Position numbers and translations under genes: made by a program. Of a stretch of 64,000 bases of DNA, positions 25,621-36,168 are shown one piece after another (positions within the stretch are counted from its first letter, which is position 1; each line of letters starts with the position of its first letter). Under the pieces are notes generated by a model, which was given only the letters and a program-made list of their open reading frames with translations, did not search any database and was not told where the DNA came from. The stretch is from Hyphomicrobiales bacterium (GTDB lineage: Bacteria; Pseudomonadota; Alphaproteobacteria; Rhizobiales; Rhizobiaceae), in NCBI GenBank assembly GCA_900473175.1, contig UCKM01000021.1, positions 62,001-126,000 of the forward strand. Direction: 5' to 3'.

Positions 25621-28322
25621 CTGAGTTGTTCCAGGTTTGGCGTTTCCTTGGGTATGGGCATTCTGATCGTGAAAATCGCCCCGGAGCGGTCGGTTCTCCT
25701 CGACGCCGTGATGGTCCCGCCCATGGCCTCGATAAAGCCCCGGGATATCGACAGGCCAAGCCCGGTGCCGGCGGCGACCTGATCGCCCTTGCGGACGCGA
25801 TAGAATGTGTCGAACACCCGTTCCAGATCCTCCTCCGGTATGCCCTTCCCCTCGTCCATCACCTGCAGGATTATCCAGCCGTCGTCGGCCCAGGCCTGAA
25901 TTCTTATGGAGGTGCCTTGCGCGGCATATTTCGAAGCATTGTCGAGAAGGTTGAAGATCACTTGTTCAAACAGCACCGGATCAACCCTCAACATAGGCAG
26001 ATCCACGGGTAGGACGACCTCGGTCTTATGATGCTCGATGATCTTCTTCGCCCGGCTCAGCGCGGTGCCCACGATCTCGCCGGCATCATGAAACGCAAAG
26101 TTCGGCTCCATTGCGCCGGACTCGATCCTGGTCATATCCAAAAGATTGGCGATAAAGCGATTGAGCCGTTCGGACTCGTCAATGACGGTCGAGAGCAGTT
26201 CCGTTCGCGCTTCGTCGGGAAGGGCGGGCGCAAACTCTTTCAGCGCGCCTGCTGCGCCCATGATTGAGGCAAGCGGCGTCTTCAGATCGTGGGAGATGGA
26301 TGTCAACAGCGCCGAACGGAGGCGGTCGGCTTCCGCCGCAAGCTTGGCGCGGTCCACGTCTGCGGCGAGTTGGGTTCTATCGATGGCGACGGCGGCCTGA
26401 TCGGCCAGGGCATCAAGCAATCGTTGCTGCTCCGGGGACAGAAGTGGCCCTTGCTTGTCGCTGTCCAGGCCTATGACTCCAACGGCCATACGGCCAGTCC
26501 TCAGCGGCAGGTAAAGCCGTTTCGCCCCCGGCAGTGTGTCGGCTCCCCTGCCCGCAGCGCGGTTGTTCTCCCACGCCCACCGCGCCGCTGCAATATCTGC
26601 ATCGGCCAGCGTGTCGTCGGGTGGATAGCCCGCCTTCACTTCGATCGTGCCATGCTCGGGCAAGAGCAGAACGACACGCAGTTTCAACATGGAGGCAATC
26701 TGGAAAGCCGTCGCCCACAGCACATCGTCGAGCGTACCGGTTGCCGCCAGCTTCTTGCTAAACAGATAAAGGTCCTCGGTCGTACGCGCGCGCTGGCGCG
26801 CCGCTGCGGCCTGACGCTGAACTCGGGCTGTCAGATTGCTGGCAATCACCGCCACGCCGAAGAAGAATCCTAGCGCAATAACGCTTTCCGGATCGCTGAT
26901 CACCAGTGTGTAAAGCGGTTCGAGGAAGAAAAAATTGAGCACTACGGCGCTCAGAACTGAAGCAAACAAAGCGGGCCACAGACCGACGGTCACCGCCGAC
27001 GCGAGCACGGCCATAAGAAAAACAAGTGCGATGTTGCGCACGTCGAGCACCCGCGACAACAGCAAGCCAAATGCCAAAGCGCTGGCAACATACCTCGTGC
27101 TGAGCAGATACGGTTTGAGTTGAAAACTCTGGCTTGGGACATTCACATAGGCCCGCTGCGGCGAAGCAGGATCCTGTGCGTTTCCCGAAATAACGTGGAC
27201 GCTGATGTTACCGGCGCGGCGGATTAGGTCATGGGATACGGACCCTTCGAACAACTCGCGCCAGCGAGGTTTATCCGGCTTGCCAGTGACAATGTGGGTG
27301 ACATTGTTTTCCCTGGCATAGCGCGCAATCTCCTCGGCGGCATCGCGTCCTGGTAATGTAATCGCATCACCGCCCAGCTGGGTCGCAAGCCTTAACGTCG
27401 ATGCGATCCGGTCCCTGTCCGCTTCCGACAGGCGCATGGTGCGGTGTGTTTCAACATGGACCGCCAGCCAGGGTGCCCGGAGCCTGTCGGCCAGACGTCT
27501 GGCATAGCGGACCAGCGAAGCACCGCGCGGTTGATCATCGATGCAAACCAAAACCCGGTCGCCTGCTGCCCAAGGGCCGGATATGGCGTTCGCTTGCATG
27601 TGGGTCAGCAGCTGATCGTCGACGCGCTGGGCGGTGCGCCGCAATGCAAGCTCGCGAAGAGCAGTCAAATTTCCGGGCGAGAAATAGCTTTCGATCGCGC
27701 GCTTTGCCGTAACCGGGACGTAGACCTTCCCCTCCTCCAAACGCTTGATGAGGTCCGCGGGCGTGAGGTCGATAATCTCCACCTCGTCCGCCTCATCGAT
27801 GACAGAGTCCGGAACCGTCTCCCGCACGCGCACCTTGGTAATTTGCACGACGACGTCATTCAGGCTTTCCACATGCTGAATGTTCATGGTGGAATAGACG
27901 TCGATATTCTCTGCCAGAAGTTCCTGGACATCCAGATATCGCTTCGGATGCCGGCTGCCGGGGGCATTGGTATGCGCAAGCTCATCAACCAGGACCAGAT
28001 CTGGTCGGCGCGCAAGGATCGCATCCAGATCCATTTCTTCGAGGTGACGATCCTTGTAGTTGACCTCTGTGCGAGGGACTACTTCAAACCCGTTGACGAG
28101 AGCCTGCGTCTCTTTCCGGCCGTGGGTCTCGACCACACCGATCACCACATCGAGCCCGTCGGCAATTGCCGCTCGTCCCGCCATCAACATTTCATAGGTC
28201 TTGCCAACACCCGGCGCGGCCCCAAGAAAGATCTTCAACCGCCCGCGCGCTTCGCGCTCCGCATTTTCGAGAAGTGCATCCGGCGATGGTCTCCTCTCGG
28301 TATCGCGGCTGTCATCCGGCAT
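25617..28322 (-). CDS. kdpD: Sensor histidine kinase of potassium uptake
   Basis: A 901-aa kinase. N-terminal KdpD domain with Walker A GAAPGVGKTYEM and the DELAHTNAPGSRHPKRYLDV box, a Usp-like domain (about 230-350), four membrane helices (DUF4118, about 385-490), a GAF-like domain, then HisKA with SISHDLKTPLASIMGAAG and a HATPase with NLLDNASKYA, DEGKGIPEEDLERVF and GTGLGLSISRGF. Senses potassium limitation and phosphorylates KdpE. ATG at 28322 matches the usual family start and length; a TTG at 28379 is unlikely. It follows kdpC by 60 bases. Confidence 0.95.
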   Translation of the reverse strand: MPDDSRDTERRPSPDALLENAEREARGRLKIFLGAAPGVGKTYEMLMAGRAAIADGLDVVIGVVETHGRKETQALVNGFEVVPRTEVNYKDRHLEEMDLDAILARRPDLVLVDELAHTNAPGSRHPKRYLDVQELLAENIDVYSTMNIQHVESLNDVVVQITKVRVRETVPDSVIDEADEVEIIDLTPADLIKRLEEGKVYVPVTAKRAIESYFSPGNLTALRELALRRTAQRVDDQLLTHMQANAISGPWAAGDRVLVCIDDQPRGASLVRYARRLADRLRAPWLAVHVETHRTMRLSEADRDRIASTLRLATQLGGDAITLPGRDAAEEIARYARENNVTHIVTGKPDKPRWRELFEGSVSHDLIRRAGNISVHVISGNAQDPASPQRAYVNVPSQSFQLKPYLLSTRYVASALAFGLLLSRVLDVRNIALVFLMAVLASAVTVGLWPALFASVLSAVVLNFFFLEPLYTLVISDPESVIALGFFFGVAVIASNLTARVQRQAAAARQRARTTEDLYLFSKKLAATGTLDDVLWATAFQIASMLKLRVVLLLPEHGTIEVKAGYPPDDTLADADIAAARWAWENNRAAGRGADTLPGAKRLYLPLRTGRMAVGVIGLDSDKQGPLLSPEQQRLLDALADQAAVAIDRTQLAADVDRAKLAAEADRLRSALLTSISHDLKTPLASIMGAAGALKEFAPALPDEARTELLSTVIDESERLNRFIANLLDMTRIESGAMEPNFAFHDAGEIVGTALSRAKKIIEHHKTEVVLPVDLPMLRVDPVLFEQVIFNLLDNASKYAAQGTSIRIQAWADDGWIILQVMDEGKGIPEEDLERVFDTFYRVRKGDQVAAGTGLGLSISRGFIEAMGGTITASRRTDRSGAIFTIRMPIPKETPNLEQLR

Positions 28323-28382
28323 TTCTGATTCTTTCTGCACGAGCCGGGGAATGCAGGGACATTCCCCGGCTTCATTCAACTG

Positions 28383-28949
28383 CTACGCCTTGAGATCATC
28401 AAGCGCCTGGTTCAACGCGAGCACGTTGACGACAGGCTCGCCTATGAAGCCCCAGTCACGGCCTTGGACGTGCTGATCGACAAGCTGGCGGACACGGGCT
28501 TCGTCAATGCCGCGCGCCTTGGCCACCCGCGGCACCTGAAAATAGGCGGCTTCCGGCGAGATATGCGGATCAAGACCGCTGCCGGACGTGGTGACCAGAT
28601 CCATCGGCACCGGTGCATTGGGGGTGGTGGCTTTCAATGCCTCGGCATCGGCCTTGATGCGGTCGATCAATTTCGGGTTTGTCGGTCCGAGATTGGAACC
28701 GCTGGACGCGGCGGCATTATAGCCGTCGCCCGCTGCTGACGGCCGGCCATGGAAGTACTTGTCGCCGGTGAAGGCTTGGCCGATCAGTTCCGAGCCGATG
28801 ACCGTGCCGTCTTTTTCGACCAGACTGCCGTTGGCCTGGCGCGGGAACAGCACCTGCGCGATCCCGGTCATGCCGAGCGGATAGATCAGGCCGGTGATGA
28901 CCGTGAGGGCGATGATCATGATGATTGCGGGTTTGAGTTGTTTCAACAT
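28383..28949 (-). CDS. kdpC: Potassium-transporting ATPase subunit C
   Basis: A 188-aa subunit with one N-terminal membrane helix ([18 protein letters not shown]) and a periplasmic domain with the family signature: [47 protein letters not shown] and [12 protein letters not shown]. KdpC assists assembly and substrate capture in the KdpFABC pump. It starts 11 bases after the kdpB stop. Confidence 0.96.
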   Translation of the reverse strand: MLKQLKPAIIMIIALTVITGLIYPLGMTGIAQVLFPRQANGSLVEKDGTVIGSELIGQAFTGDKYFHGRPSAAGDGYNAAASSGSNLGPTNPKLIDRIKADAEALKATTPNAPVPMDLVTTSGSGLDPHISPEAAYFQVPRVAKARGIDEARVRQLVDQHVQGRDWGFIGEPVVNVLALNQALDDLKA

Positions 28950-28960
28950 TGTATTGATCC

Positions 28961-31063
28961 TTAAGCGAGGCCAAGACCGGTGATGACCACATCGATGGCT
29001 TTGATGCCGACGAAGGGGACAATGATGCCGCCGAGGCCATAGATGAGAAGGTTGCGGCTCAAGAGCGCGCCCGCACCGATTGGGCGATACTTGACGCCTT
29101 TCAGCGACAGCGGTATCAGCGCGACAATGATCAGCGCGTTGAAGATGATCGCCGACAGGATCGCGCTCTGCGGCGACTGCAGCCCCATGATGTTCAGTGC
29201 GCCGAGCTGCGGATAGAACGCCAGGAACATCGCGGGAATGATGGCGAAGTATTTAGCGATGTCATTGGCGATGGAGAACGTCGTCAGCGCGCCGCGGGTC
29301 ATCAGCAGCTGCTTACCGATACCGACGATCTCGATGAGCTTGGTCGGATCGCTGTCGAGATCCACCATGTTGCCGGCTTCGCGGGCAGCCACAGTGCCGG
29401 TGTTCATCGCCACGCCGACGTCGGCCTGCGCCAGCGCCGGCGCATCGTTGGTGCCATCCCCGCACATGGCAACGAGCTTGCCTTTGGCTTGTTCGTCGCG
29501 AATGAGGGTCAGCTTGTTTTCCGGCGTCGCTTGGGCGAGGAAATCATCGACGCCGGCTTCCGCGGCGATGGCTGCCGCAGTCAGCGGGTTGTCGCCGGTA
29601 ATCATCACCGTCCTGATGCCCATGCGGCGCAGTTCGGCGAAACGCTCGCGGATGCCGCCCTTGACGATGTCCTTGAGATGAACCACCCCGAGAAGCTTAC
29701 CGTCACGCGCAACCGCAAGCGGCGTGCCACCGGCTTTGGCGATCTGGTCGGCAATGGCCCGCAGATCGCGAACGGTTTCGCCGCTGGCCCGCGTGCCGAT
29801 TGTTGCGACCGCTCCGCCACCCGTTGCGACGGCCGCAACTGTTGATTGATCGACATAGGCAAGAACGGCATCGACGGCGCCCTTGCGGATCGACGATCCT
29901 TCAATGTCGACACCGCTCATGCGGCTTTGCGCGGTGAACGGCACGAAGTGCGCATGCAGGGATTGCATGTCGTGGCCGCGGATGCCGTACTTCTCCTTTG
30001 CCAGCACGACGATGGATCGGCCTTCCGGCGTCTCATCGGCCAGTGACGCGAGCTGGGCGGCCTCGGCCAGATCCTGTTCGGTTATCCCTTTGACCGGGAG
30101 CAGTTCCGTCGCCTGACGGTTACCAAAGGTGATCGTGCCGGTTTTGTCGAGAAGCAGCGTGTCGACGTCGCCGGCGGCTTCAACTGCACGGCCGGACATG
30201 GCAAGGACATTGAACTGGATCAGCCGGTCCATGCCGGCAATCCCGATGGCAGAAAGCAGTGCCCCGATCGTCGTCGGGATCAGGGTCACGAACAGGGCGA
30301 CAAGCACGACGATTGGAATGGCACCACCGGCATAGGTGGCAAAGCTCGGTATGGTTGCGGTTGCAAGGACAAAAATCAGCGTCATGCCGGCGAGCAGAAT
30401 GTTGAGAGCGACCTCGTTTGGTGTCTTCTGCCGCTCGGCGCCTTCGACAAGCGCAATCATCCGGTCGATGAAGGTTGAGCCCGCCGCGGCGGTGATCCGG
30501 ACACGCAGCCAGTCGGAAAGCACCTGCGTGCCGCCGGTGACCGCGGAACGGTCGCCGCCCGATTCACGAATGACCGGAGCAGACTCACCGGTGATCGCCG
30601 ATTCATTGACCGAAGCGACACCTTCGATGACCTCGCCGTCGGACGGGATGATGTCGCCGGCTTCAACAAGGACAAGGTCGCCAACCTTCAGGCTGGTGCC
30701 CGGCACCAGCTTGAACTTGGTGTCTTTCTCACCGGAAAGCAGCTTCGCCTGCGTCTCCGTGCGGGTCTTGCGCAGCGAATCCGCCTGTGCTTTGCCGCGC
30801 CCCTCAGCCACGGCTTCGGCAAAATTGGCAAAGAGCACGGTGAACCACAGCCAGACGATGATCTGGAAGGTGAAGCCAAGGCTTTGTCCGCCGGTCGCAA
30901 CGTCTTTGAGGAACAGCACCGTGGTCAGCGCGGAAACGACGGCGACGACAAACATCACCGGATTTCTGGCGAGACTGCGCGGGTTCAGCTTTTTGAAGGC
31001 GTCCCCGATAGCGGGTAACAATATGCGAGAATCCATGAGGCTCGCGGATTTGGAATGGCTCAT
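28961..31063 (-). CDS. kdpB: Potassium-transporting P-type ATPase subunit B
   Basis: A 700-aa P-type ATPase, the energising subunit of KdpFABC. Phosphorylated Asp in [12 protein letters not shown], actuator [14 protein letters not shown], nucleotide domain, hinge [17 protein letters not shown], and about seven membrane helices. ATG at 31063 follows GGAG at 7 bases; the frame is open to 31153 but that extension would meet the stop of the small gene upstream. Between it and kdpA lies a 55-aa membrane protein gene, an unusual insertion for a kdp operon. Confidence 0.97.
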   Translation of the reverse strand: MSHSKSASLMDSRILLPAIGDAFKKLNPRSLARNPVMFVVAVVSALTTVLFLKDVATGGQSLGFTFQIIVWLWFTVLFANFAEAVAEGRGKAQADSLRKTRTETQAKLLSGEKDTKFKLVPGTSLKVGDLVLVEAGDIIPSDGEVIEGVASVNESAITGESAPVIRESGGDRSAVTGGTQVLSDWLRVRITAAAGSTFIDRMIALVEGAERQKTPNEVALNILLAGMTLIFVLATATIPSFATYAGGAIPIVVLVALFVTLIPTTIGALLSAIGIAGMDRLIQFNVLAMSGRAVEAAGDVDTLLLDKTGTITFGNRQATELLPVKGITEQDLAEAAQLASLADETPEGRSIVVLAKEKYGIRGHDMQSLHAHFVPFTAQSRMSGVDIEGSSIRKGAVDAVLAYVDQSTVAAVATGGGAVATIGTRASGETVRDLRAIADQIAKAGGTPLAVARDGKLLGVVHLKDIVKGGIRERFAELRRMGIRTVMITGDNPLTAAAIAAEAGVDDFLAQATPENKLTLIRDEQAKGKLVAMCGDGTNDAPALAQADVGVAMNTGTVAAREAGNMVDLDSDPTKLIEIVGIGKQLLMTRGALTTFSIANDIAKYFAIIPAMFLAFYPQLGALNIMGLQSPQSAILSAIIFNALIIVALIPLSLKGVKYRPIGAGALLSRNLLIYGLGGIIVPFVGIKAIDVVITGLGLA

Positions 31064-31107
31064 TTGAGACTCCAGTTTTGATGTTCTTGTGGTCGCACGG
31101 CGGTCAT

Positions 31108-31275
31108 TCAGGCCGCTGCGAACATATGAATGAGCGCGTATCCGGTGAGCCATACGAGCAGCATGATCAGCGTCATGCCGAGGATGATGTCGGAAGCGCG
31201 CACGCGCCTGGCGGCGCCCCGCGCCAGCTTTCCGGCGCGGGGGATGATGTTGAATTGCAGATAGCCGTGACGCAT
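31108..31275 (-). CDS. 55-aa membrane protein encoded between kdpA and kdpB
   Basis: A 55-aa protein: a basic N-terminal half (residues 1-30, with [15 protein letters not shown]) then a single helix ([22 protein letters not shown]). The positive half should stay in the cytosol and the helix cross the inner membrane. ATG at 31275 has GAGGA before it at 7 bases. It begins 10 bases after the kdpA stop and ends 44 bases before kdpB, on the same strand, so it must be on the kdp transcript. It is not KdpF, which is present elsewhere in the operon. I know no family for it. A role in Kdp assembly or regulation is inference from position. Confidence 0.72.
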   Translation of the reverse strand: MRHGYLQFNIIPRAGKLARGAARRVRASDIILGMTLIMLLVWLTGYALIHMFAAA

Positions 31276-31285
31276 CGAATGGTCC

Positions 31286-32989
31286 TCAGAATGTCTGCCC
31301 GAGACCGATGGCGAGGTGTTCGACGATCGGTCCGACGGCGAGCGCCGGGAAGAAGGTGAGACCGCCAACGATCAGGACGACACCGACGAGCAAGCCAACG
31401 AACAGCGTCCCGTGCGTCGGGAACGTGCCTGCGGATTCCGGAACCGTCTTCTTCACAACCAGCGAACCTGCAATCGCCAAAGCCGGGATGATGACAAAGA
31501 ACCGGCCCATCCACATCCCGATGCCAAGCGTAATGTTGTACCAGGGCGTGTTGCCGGTCAGGCCGCCAAACGCCGAACCATTGTTCGCCGCAGCCGATGT
31601 GTAGGCGTAGAGGATCTCGGAGAAACCATGCGGGCCGGCATTGGCAATGGACGCGACCGCCGAAGGCAGGACGCTGGCAGCAGCGGTAAAGCCGAGCATC
31701 GCCAAAGGTAGAACCAGAACAGCCAGCATGGCCATCTTGACTTCCTTGGCTTCGATCTTCTTGCCGAGATATTCCGGCGTGCGGCCAACCATCAGACCAG
31801 CCACGAAGACGGCAATGATGACGTAGAGCAGGATGCCATAGAAGCCGGCACCGACACCACCAAAGATCACTTCGCCGAGCATCATGTTGATGAGCGGGAT
31901 CATGCCGCTGATCGCCATGAAGCTGTCATGCATCGCATTGACGGCACCGCAGGACGCAGCCGTGGTGATGACTGCAAAGAGCGCTGAGAGGGCGATGCCG
32001 AAGCGTGTCTCCTTGCCTTCCATGTTGCCGCCGTCGATGCCAAGGGCATGGACGAGCGGATTGCCGGCAGCCTCGCCCCAATAGCAGACGATGACACCTG
32101 CCAGGAACATGACGCCCATGGCGGCGAAGATCGCCCAGCCCTGACGCTGGTTGCCGACCATGCGGCCGAAGACATTGGTCAAGGCGGCGCCGATGGCAAA
32201 GATCGTCACCATCTGGATGAGGTTGGAGATGGCATCGGGATTTTCGAAGGGATGCGCCGAATTGACGTTGAAGAAGCCGCCGCCATTGGTGCCGAGCATC
32301 TTGATGGCCAGCTGCGAGGCAACCGGACCGACGGCGATCGTCTGCTTGGCGCCCTCCAGCGTCGTCGCATCGACATAGGTTCCAAGCGTCTGCGGCACGC
32401 CAAGATAAACGTAAACGAGGGTCAGGACGATGCAGAGCGGCAGCAGGATATAAAGCGTGCAGCGGGTCAGATCGACCCAGAAGTTCCCGATCGACTTGCC
32501 CGACGCGCGGGCAAAACCGCGGATGAGCGCGATGGCGATGGCGATGCCCGTTGCCGCGGAGGCGAAGTTCTGCACGGTGAACCCTGCCATCTGCACGAGA
32601 TAGGACATCGTGCTTTCGCCGCCATAATTCTGCCAGTTGGTGTTGGTGACGAAACTGACGGCCGTGTTGAACGCAAGCCCTGGTTCGGTCGCACCCATTC
32701 CCGCGGGATTATAGGGAAGCGCGCCCTGGAACCGCTGCAGGAAATAAAGCACGACAAACCCGGCCAGGCTGAAGAACAGCAGCGCCGCCGAATAGGTGGT
32801 CCAATGCTGCTCTTCCCGTTCGTTTGTTCCGACAAGGCGATAGAGGCCTCGTTCCACAGGAACGAAGACAGGCGATAGAAATGTCCGATCGCCGTTGAAG
32901 ACACGCGTCATGTAGCCGCCGAGCGGTTTGACGAGCAAAATGATGATCCCGCAATAAACGAGGATCTGTATCCAGCCGTTGAGAGTCAT
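31286..32989 (-). CDS. kdpA: Potassium-transporting ATPase subunit A
   Basis: A 567-aa membrane protein of the SKT/KtrB channel fold that binds and passes K+ in KdpFABC. The four selectivity-filter loops are visible: [41 protein letters not shown] and [13 protein letters not shown], with about ten membrane segments. ATG at 32989; the gene starts 36 bases after the kdpF stop. Confidence 0.97.
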   Translation of the reverse strand: MTLNGWIQILVYCGIIILLVKPLGGYMTRVFNGDRTFLSPVFVPVERGLYRLVGTNEREEQHWTTYSAALLFFSLAGFVVLYFLQRFQGALPYNPAGMGATEPGLAFNTAVSFVTNTNWQNYGGESTMSYLVQMAGFTVQNFASAATGIAIAIALIRGFARASGKSIGNFWVDLTRCTLYILLPLCIVLTLVYVYLGVPQTLGTYVDATTLEGAKQTIAVGPVASQLAIKMLGTNGGGFFNVNSAHPFENPDAISNLIQMVTIFAIGAALTNVFGRMVGNQRQGWAIFAAMGVMFLAGVIVCYWGEAAGNPLVHALGIDGGNMEGKETRFGIALSALFAVITTAASCGAVNAMHDSFMAISGMIPLINMMLGEVIFGGVGAGFYGILLYVIIAVFVAGLMVGRTPEYLGKKIEAKEVKMAMLAVLVLPLAMLGFTAAASVLPSAVASIANAGPHGFSEILYAYTSAAANNGSAFGGLTGNTPWYNITLGIGMWMGRFFVIIPALAIAGSLVVKKTVPESAGTFPTHGTLFVGLLVGVVLIVGGLTFFPALAVGPIVEHLAIGLGQTF

Positions 32990-33025
32990 GGGTAAAAGCT
33001 TTCAAAGCCTCGCGGCAGAGGGCGA

Positions 33026-33115
33026 TCAGAAGCGCTCTGGGCGAACGAGGGCATAGGTGAGATAGGCGAGCAGGAACAAGGTCACCGCACCGCCGAGAAT
33101 ATAGTCGATAGTCAT
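33026..33115 (-). CDS. kdpF: Potassium-transporting ATPase subunit F
   Basis: A 29-aa single-helix protein with the family pattern: start MTIDYILGGAVTLFLLAY, end LVRPERF. KdpF stabilises the KdpABC complex in the membrane. ATG at 33115 behind GGAAGGA. Its stop is 36 bases before kdpA. Confidence 0.93.
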   Translation of the reverse strand: MTIDYILGGAVTLFLLAYLTYALVRPERF

Positions 33116-33131
33116 CTGGCAATCCTTCCGG

Positions 33132-33212
33132 TCACAGGTTGTCGCAGGCTTTGGTATAGGCCAGCGACAGGACCAGGAACAAAATGCCCAGTCCGAGAAC
33201 AACAACGTCCAT
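33132..33212 (-). CDS. 26-aa single-helix protein ahead of kdpF
   Basis: A 26-aa hydrophobic peptide starting MDVVVLGLGILFLVLSLAY and ending TKACDNL. ATG at 33212 follows AGGAG at 8 bases; the stop is 16 bases before kdpF. The AY...CDxL tail resembles very small proteins seen upstream of kdpF/kdpA in other bacteria, but I know no characterised role. As the first gene of the operon it could be an extra pump subunit or a leader peptide; the good ribosome-binding site and transmembrane composition favour a membrane peptide. Confidence 0.65.
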   Translation of the reverse strand: MDVVVLGLGILFLVLSLAYTKACDNL

Positions 33213-33503
33213 CGAAGACAACTCCTTTTTCATCACTGCGCCGTGCGTCCGACTGGACGCACAAATGACGCCGCAAAAACTTGAATTCGCGCATGGCCCA
33301 AGATCAGTATCGATCTTGGGCGATGCGCAGATTGCCTCTTGCGTGCTTGACCAACCCGAGCTGCAAAGATGGACCCAATCGGTCACCGCAGTAGCGCCCA
33401 AGCTCGCTGAGCGGGCGGAGTATCGCTCCAAATGCCATATGAATTCGAGACGGGATGAATAGAAAAGATATAAAGATACTATAAGGATTCGAGTATTTCT
33501 TGA
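33213..33503. promoter_or_regulatory. Region upstream of the kdp operon
   Basis: No gene is visible. The minus-strand kdp promoter and KdpE site should lie here. The part from about 33430 is AT-rich. I could not point to a specific KdpE repeat. Confidence 0.35.
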
Positions 33504-34109
33504 TTGGAAGCCGATTGGGTACTTTCAATATTGGCCTTCATGGCCGCCTACTTCAACGACAGAAATTCGGCGCCGCCGCCCTTGCCGGAACACATATGCT
33601 TGGGATTCCTCAGCGGTAAGATTCGATCGATGACCTACTGTCAGAGCCAACGAGGGCGTCTAAACACCCTGAGTCCTGGTTCGACATATATGTTTTTATA
33701 TATAATTGAGACGGATCCGATCTCGAATTCATATACGGTTCGAGACTATCTAACAGGGTGTGGGCTCTCCTGGCCTGGACGTTCGGCTCCGGCAGCGGCC
33801 CGCGTTTTGATGCGTGATCCAATGGGTAAAAATCAGATGTGGCCCAGATTGGCCCCAAAAGTTAGCCGAAGGTTCCCGACCGAGTACTTCATCCTCGCAA
33901 ATCTTCGGGTCGAAGGCGGCGTTATCGGCCACCTTGCCGATAAGCCAATTGCCGAAACGGTCGTTGATGGAAACGGCTTCCGATATCATTTTGTTGGCGT
34001 GGCACCGCATAGCGCCGACGGGCGTTTTGATGTTGATTCCCTTCGGCCCGGCGAATGGATCGTCCAGCCTGGGCTGGTCTATATTATGGAGAAATCTGAG
34101 AACGCCTGA
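33504..34109 (+). CDS. Hypothetical protein, start uncertain
   Basis: An open frame of up to 201 residues. The last 95 or so (RFPTEYFILANLRVEGGVIG, then DVDSLRPGEWIVQPGLVYI) look like a genuine soluble domain; the first 100 are poor in coding character and lie in AT-rich DNA with no clear ribosome-binding site. In-frame ATGs at 33630, 33690 and 33810 are alternatives. No family recognised. Base composition unlike the neighbours suggests acquired or decaying DNA. Confidence 0.35.
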   Translation: MEADWVLSILAFMAAYFNDRNSAPPPLPEHICLGFLSGKIRSMTYCQSQRGRLNTLSPGSTYMFLYIIETDPISNSYTVRDYLTGCGLSWPGRSAPAAARVLMRDPMGKNQMWPRLAPKVSRRFPTEYFILANLRVEGGVIGHLADKPIAETVVDGNGFRYHFVGVAPHSADGRFDVDSLRPGEWIVQPGLVYIMEKSENA

Positions 34110-34353
34110 CGCCACGCCGCCCCTGACCGAAGCGCGGCTAACCGACGTCTTGACCAGAAAAAGTCACTGCCGGTCAATCGCGCGCCAGCTTGGATGTGGC
34201 GATTGGACATGCTTTTGAATGCAAGATTCGCTGTCCGTTGATTGCACAAAGATGGCACGGCAAGGGATCCTACCTGTAAACCGCATAACGCAAAGCCAGG
34301 TTTTCACCCGTTACACTGTGCCATCCTGAATAACTCCGTGCGCATGGTTGGGC

Positions 34354-34623
34354 TTATACCATCCCAAGTGCATTCATGTACAATTCCAGAATCGCTTCCT
34401 CTTCCTTCCGTTCGTTCGCGTCTTTCTTGCGTAAACGCACGATCGTGCGAATGATTTTGGTGTCGTAGCCGCGCCCCTTGGCTTCGGCCATGACTTCCTT
34501 GATATCGTCCTGGAGCGTCGTCTTCTCTTCTTCGAGGCGTTCGATCCGTTCAATGAACTGCCGCAGCTCTGCCGCCGCTACACCCTCGACACCGCCCTGC
34601 GCCGCCAAATCATCCATGCTCAT
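34354..34623 (-). CDS. gapR: GapR-like DUF2312 nucleoid-associated protein
   Basis: An 89-aa DUF2312 protein. The helical core [21 protein letters not shown], then [20 protein letters not shown], matches GapR, an alphaproteobacterial protein that clamps overtwisted DNA ahead of replication and transcription and helps topoisomerases. The start MSMDDLA at 34623 follows TAGGAGCGGAGT; the internal ATG two codons later is also possible. It lies on the same strand as DUF1244 but 253 bases away. Confidence 0.9.
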   Translation of the reverse strand: MSMDDLAAQGGVEGVAAAELRQFIERIERLEEEKTTLQDDIKEVMAEAKGRGYDTKIIRTIVRLRKKDANERKEEEAILELYMNALGMV

Positions 34624-34876
34624 ACTCCGCTCCTAGAAAATCCATTGTGCGACTCAGGCTTGGCCGCGCGAAGGGTTCCGATGCCCGACCAGCGCATGTG
34701 GAGTCAAGCCGAGAGTCGGCAGAGGCGTGTTTGCATTTTCATTGTGCATGGTTCGACACGCTCGCCTTGGGGATGAAGATGCATCTGAGGCGGTCCGGCG
34801 GAGACGTCTGCAACGGTTCTGGAACCCACGACGTCCCGCAGGTGAGCTTGGTGCCACGCACCGGTGAAGCACCAAA
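34624..34876. other. 253-base gap between gapR and the DUF1244 gene
   Basis: No supported gene. A plus-strand frame starting at 34647 overlaps the DUF1244 gene and has no protein-like features. The gapR promoter should lie here. Confidence 0.4.
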
Positions 34877-35178
<302 letters not shown>

Positions 35179-35182
<4 letters not shown>

Positions 35183-36000
35183 GCCCGGTTCTCCTTATCC
35201 ATTGTGTTCGCGGCCTCTATCGGACCGGTTCTCGAACCGAATTGTCTTGCCACATGCATATCGGGGTCGGCGTTGATCGCTTCAAGGATCGGCGCCAGCC
35301 GCTTTGCCCATTGTTCGATGCCCACCTGCGCAGCAATCAGGTCCTGCCGCACCTCTATCAACGCATGGGCGAGCCCTGGCACGATGCAATGCTGGAACAT
35401 GGTGTCGTTGCGCAGCGCTCCGTCATAGGGCTCGTTGTCGCCGACAATCAAGTGCGGGTCGGCGCGCAATCCCTCGATAATCGGGCGGACGGCGCGCGGA
35501 TCCTTGTCCCAAAGAATCCCCGCATGCCATGGGCGCGGTGTAGATTTCCAGAACGGCGTGAAGGAATGGATGGAAATGACCAGCGGGGCCTTGCCGCTCG
35601 CCGTGGTCACGGCCTCAATCGTCTGCGCGATCGCGCCGTGATAGGGGCGATAGAATTGGTTGAGACGCTTTTCGCGTTCATCGCTCGGCATCGGATTGTT
35701 GCCCGGGACGATCGCCCCGTCCGAGAGCCGCATGATCAGGGTCGGGTCGTCTTCGCCGCGGTTGGGATCGATCAGCAGCCGCGAAAACCCGCCAAGCACG
35801 GCGGGAGCGCCGAGCATCGCCGAAAGCGTCCGCGTCAGCTGCTCTACCCCGATATCATAGGCGATGTGCCGCTCGAACTCTTCAGGCGACAGGCCGAGCG
35901 AACCATAGGCTGATGGCAGGTCGCGGCGGGCATGATCGGCAAGGAGAACGAGGCCCTTGGCAGGGTCGCCATCCACCAGATGAAAGGGAGAAAACGACAT
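35179..36000 (-). CDS. N-formylglutamate amidohydrolase
   Basis: A 273-aa enzyme of the N-formylglutamate amidohydrolase family, which releases formate and glutamate from N-formylglutamate at the end of one histidine-degradation route. Family features: LLADHARRDLP (zinc-binding His), DIGVEQLTRTL, SRLLIDPNRGEDDP and ISIHSFTPFW. ATG at 36000 begins the conserved part; a GTG at 36048 would add 16 residues. No hut gene is nearby and many members with this neighbourhood are uncharacterised, so the substrate is inferred from the family. Confidence 0.82.
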
Positions 36001-36168
36001 TCGGCGAAGCTCTTTCAAATTGAATCGGGCTAGTTTTTGATGTTCCACGGCACCATCAGCAATGCAACTATCATTCTTTTGTCGCAGTCTTGCAGGAACT
36101 CTATCCGGTTACGTTGACAATGCACACGAAACTGCCGAAAAGAGGGTCAAAGACGGACGGAGGCAATA

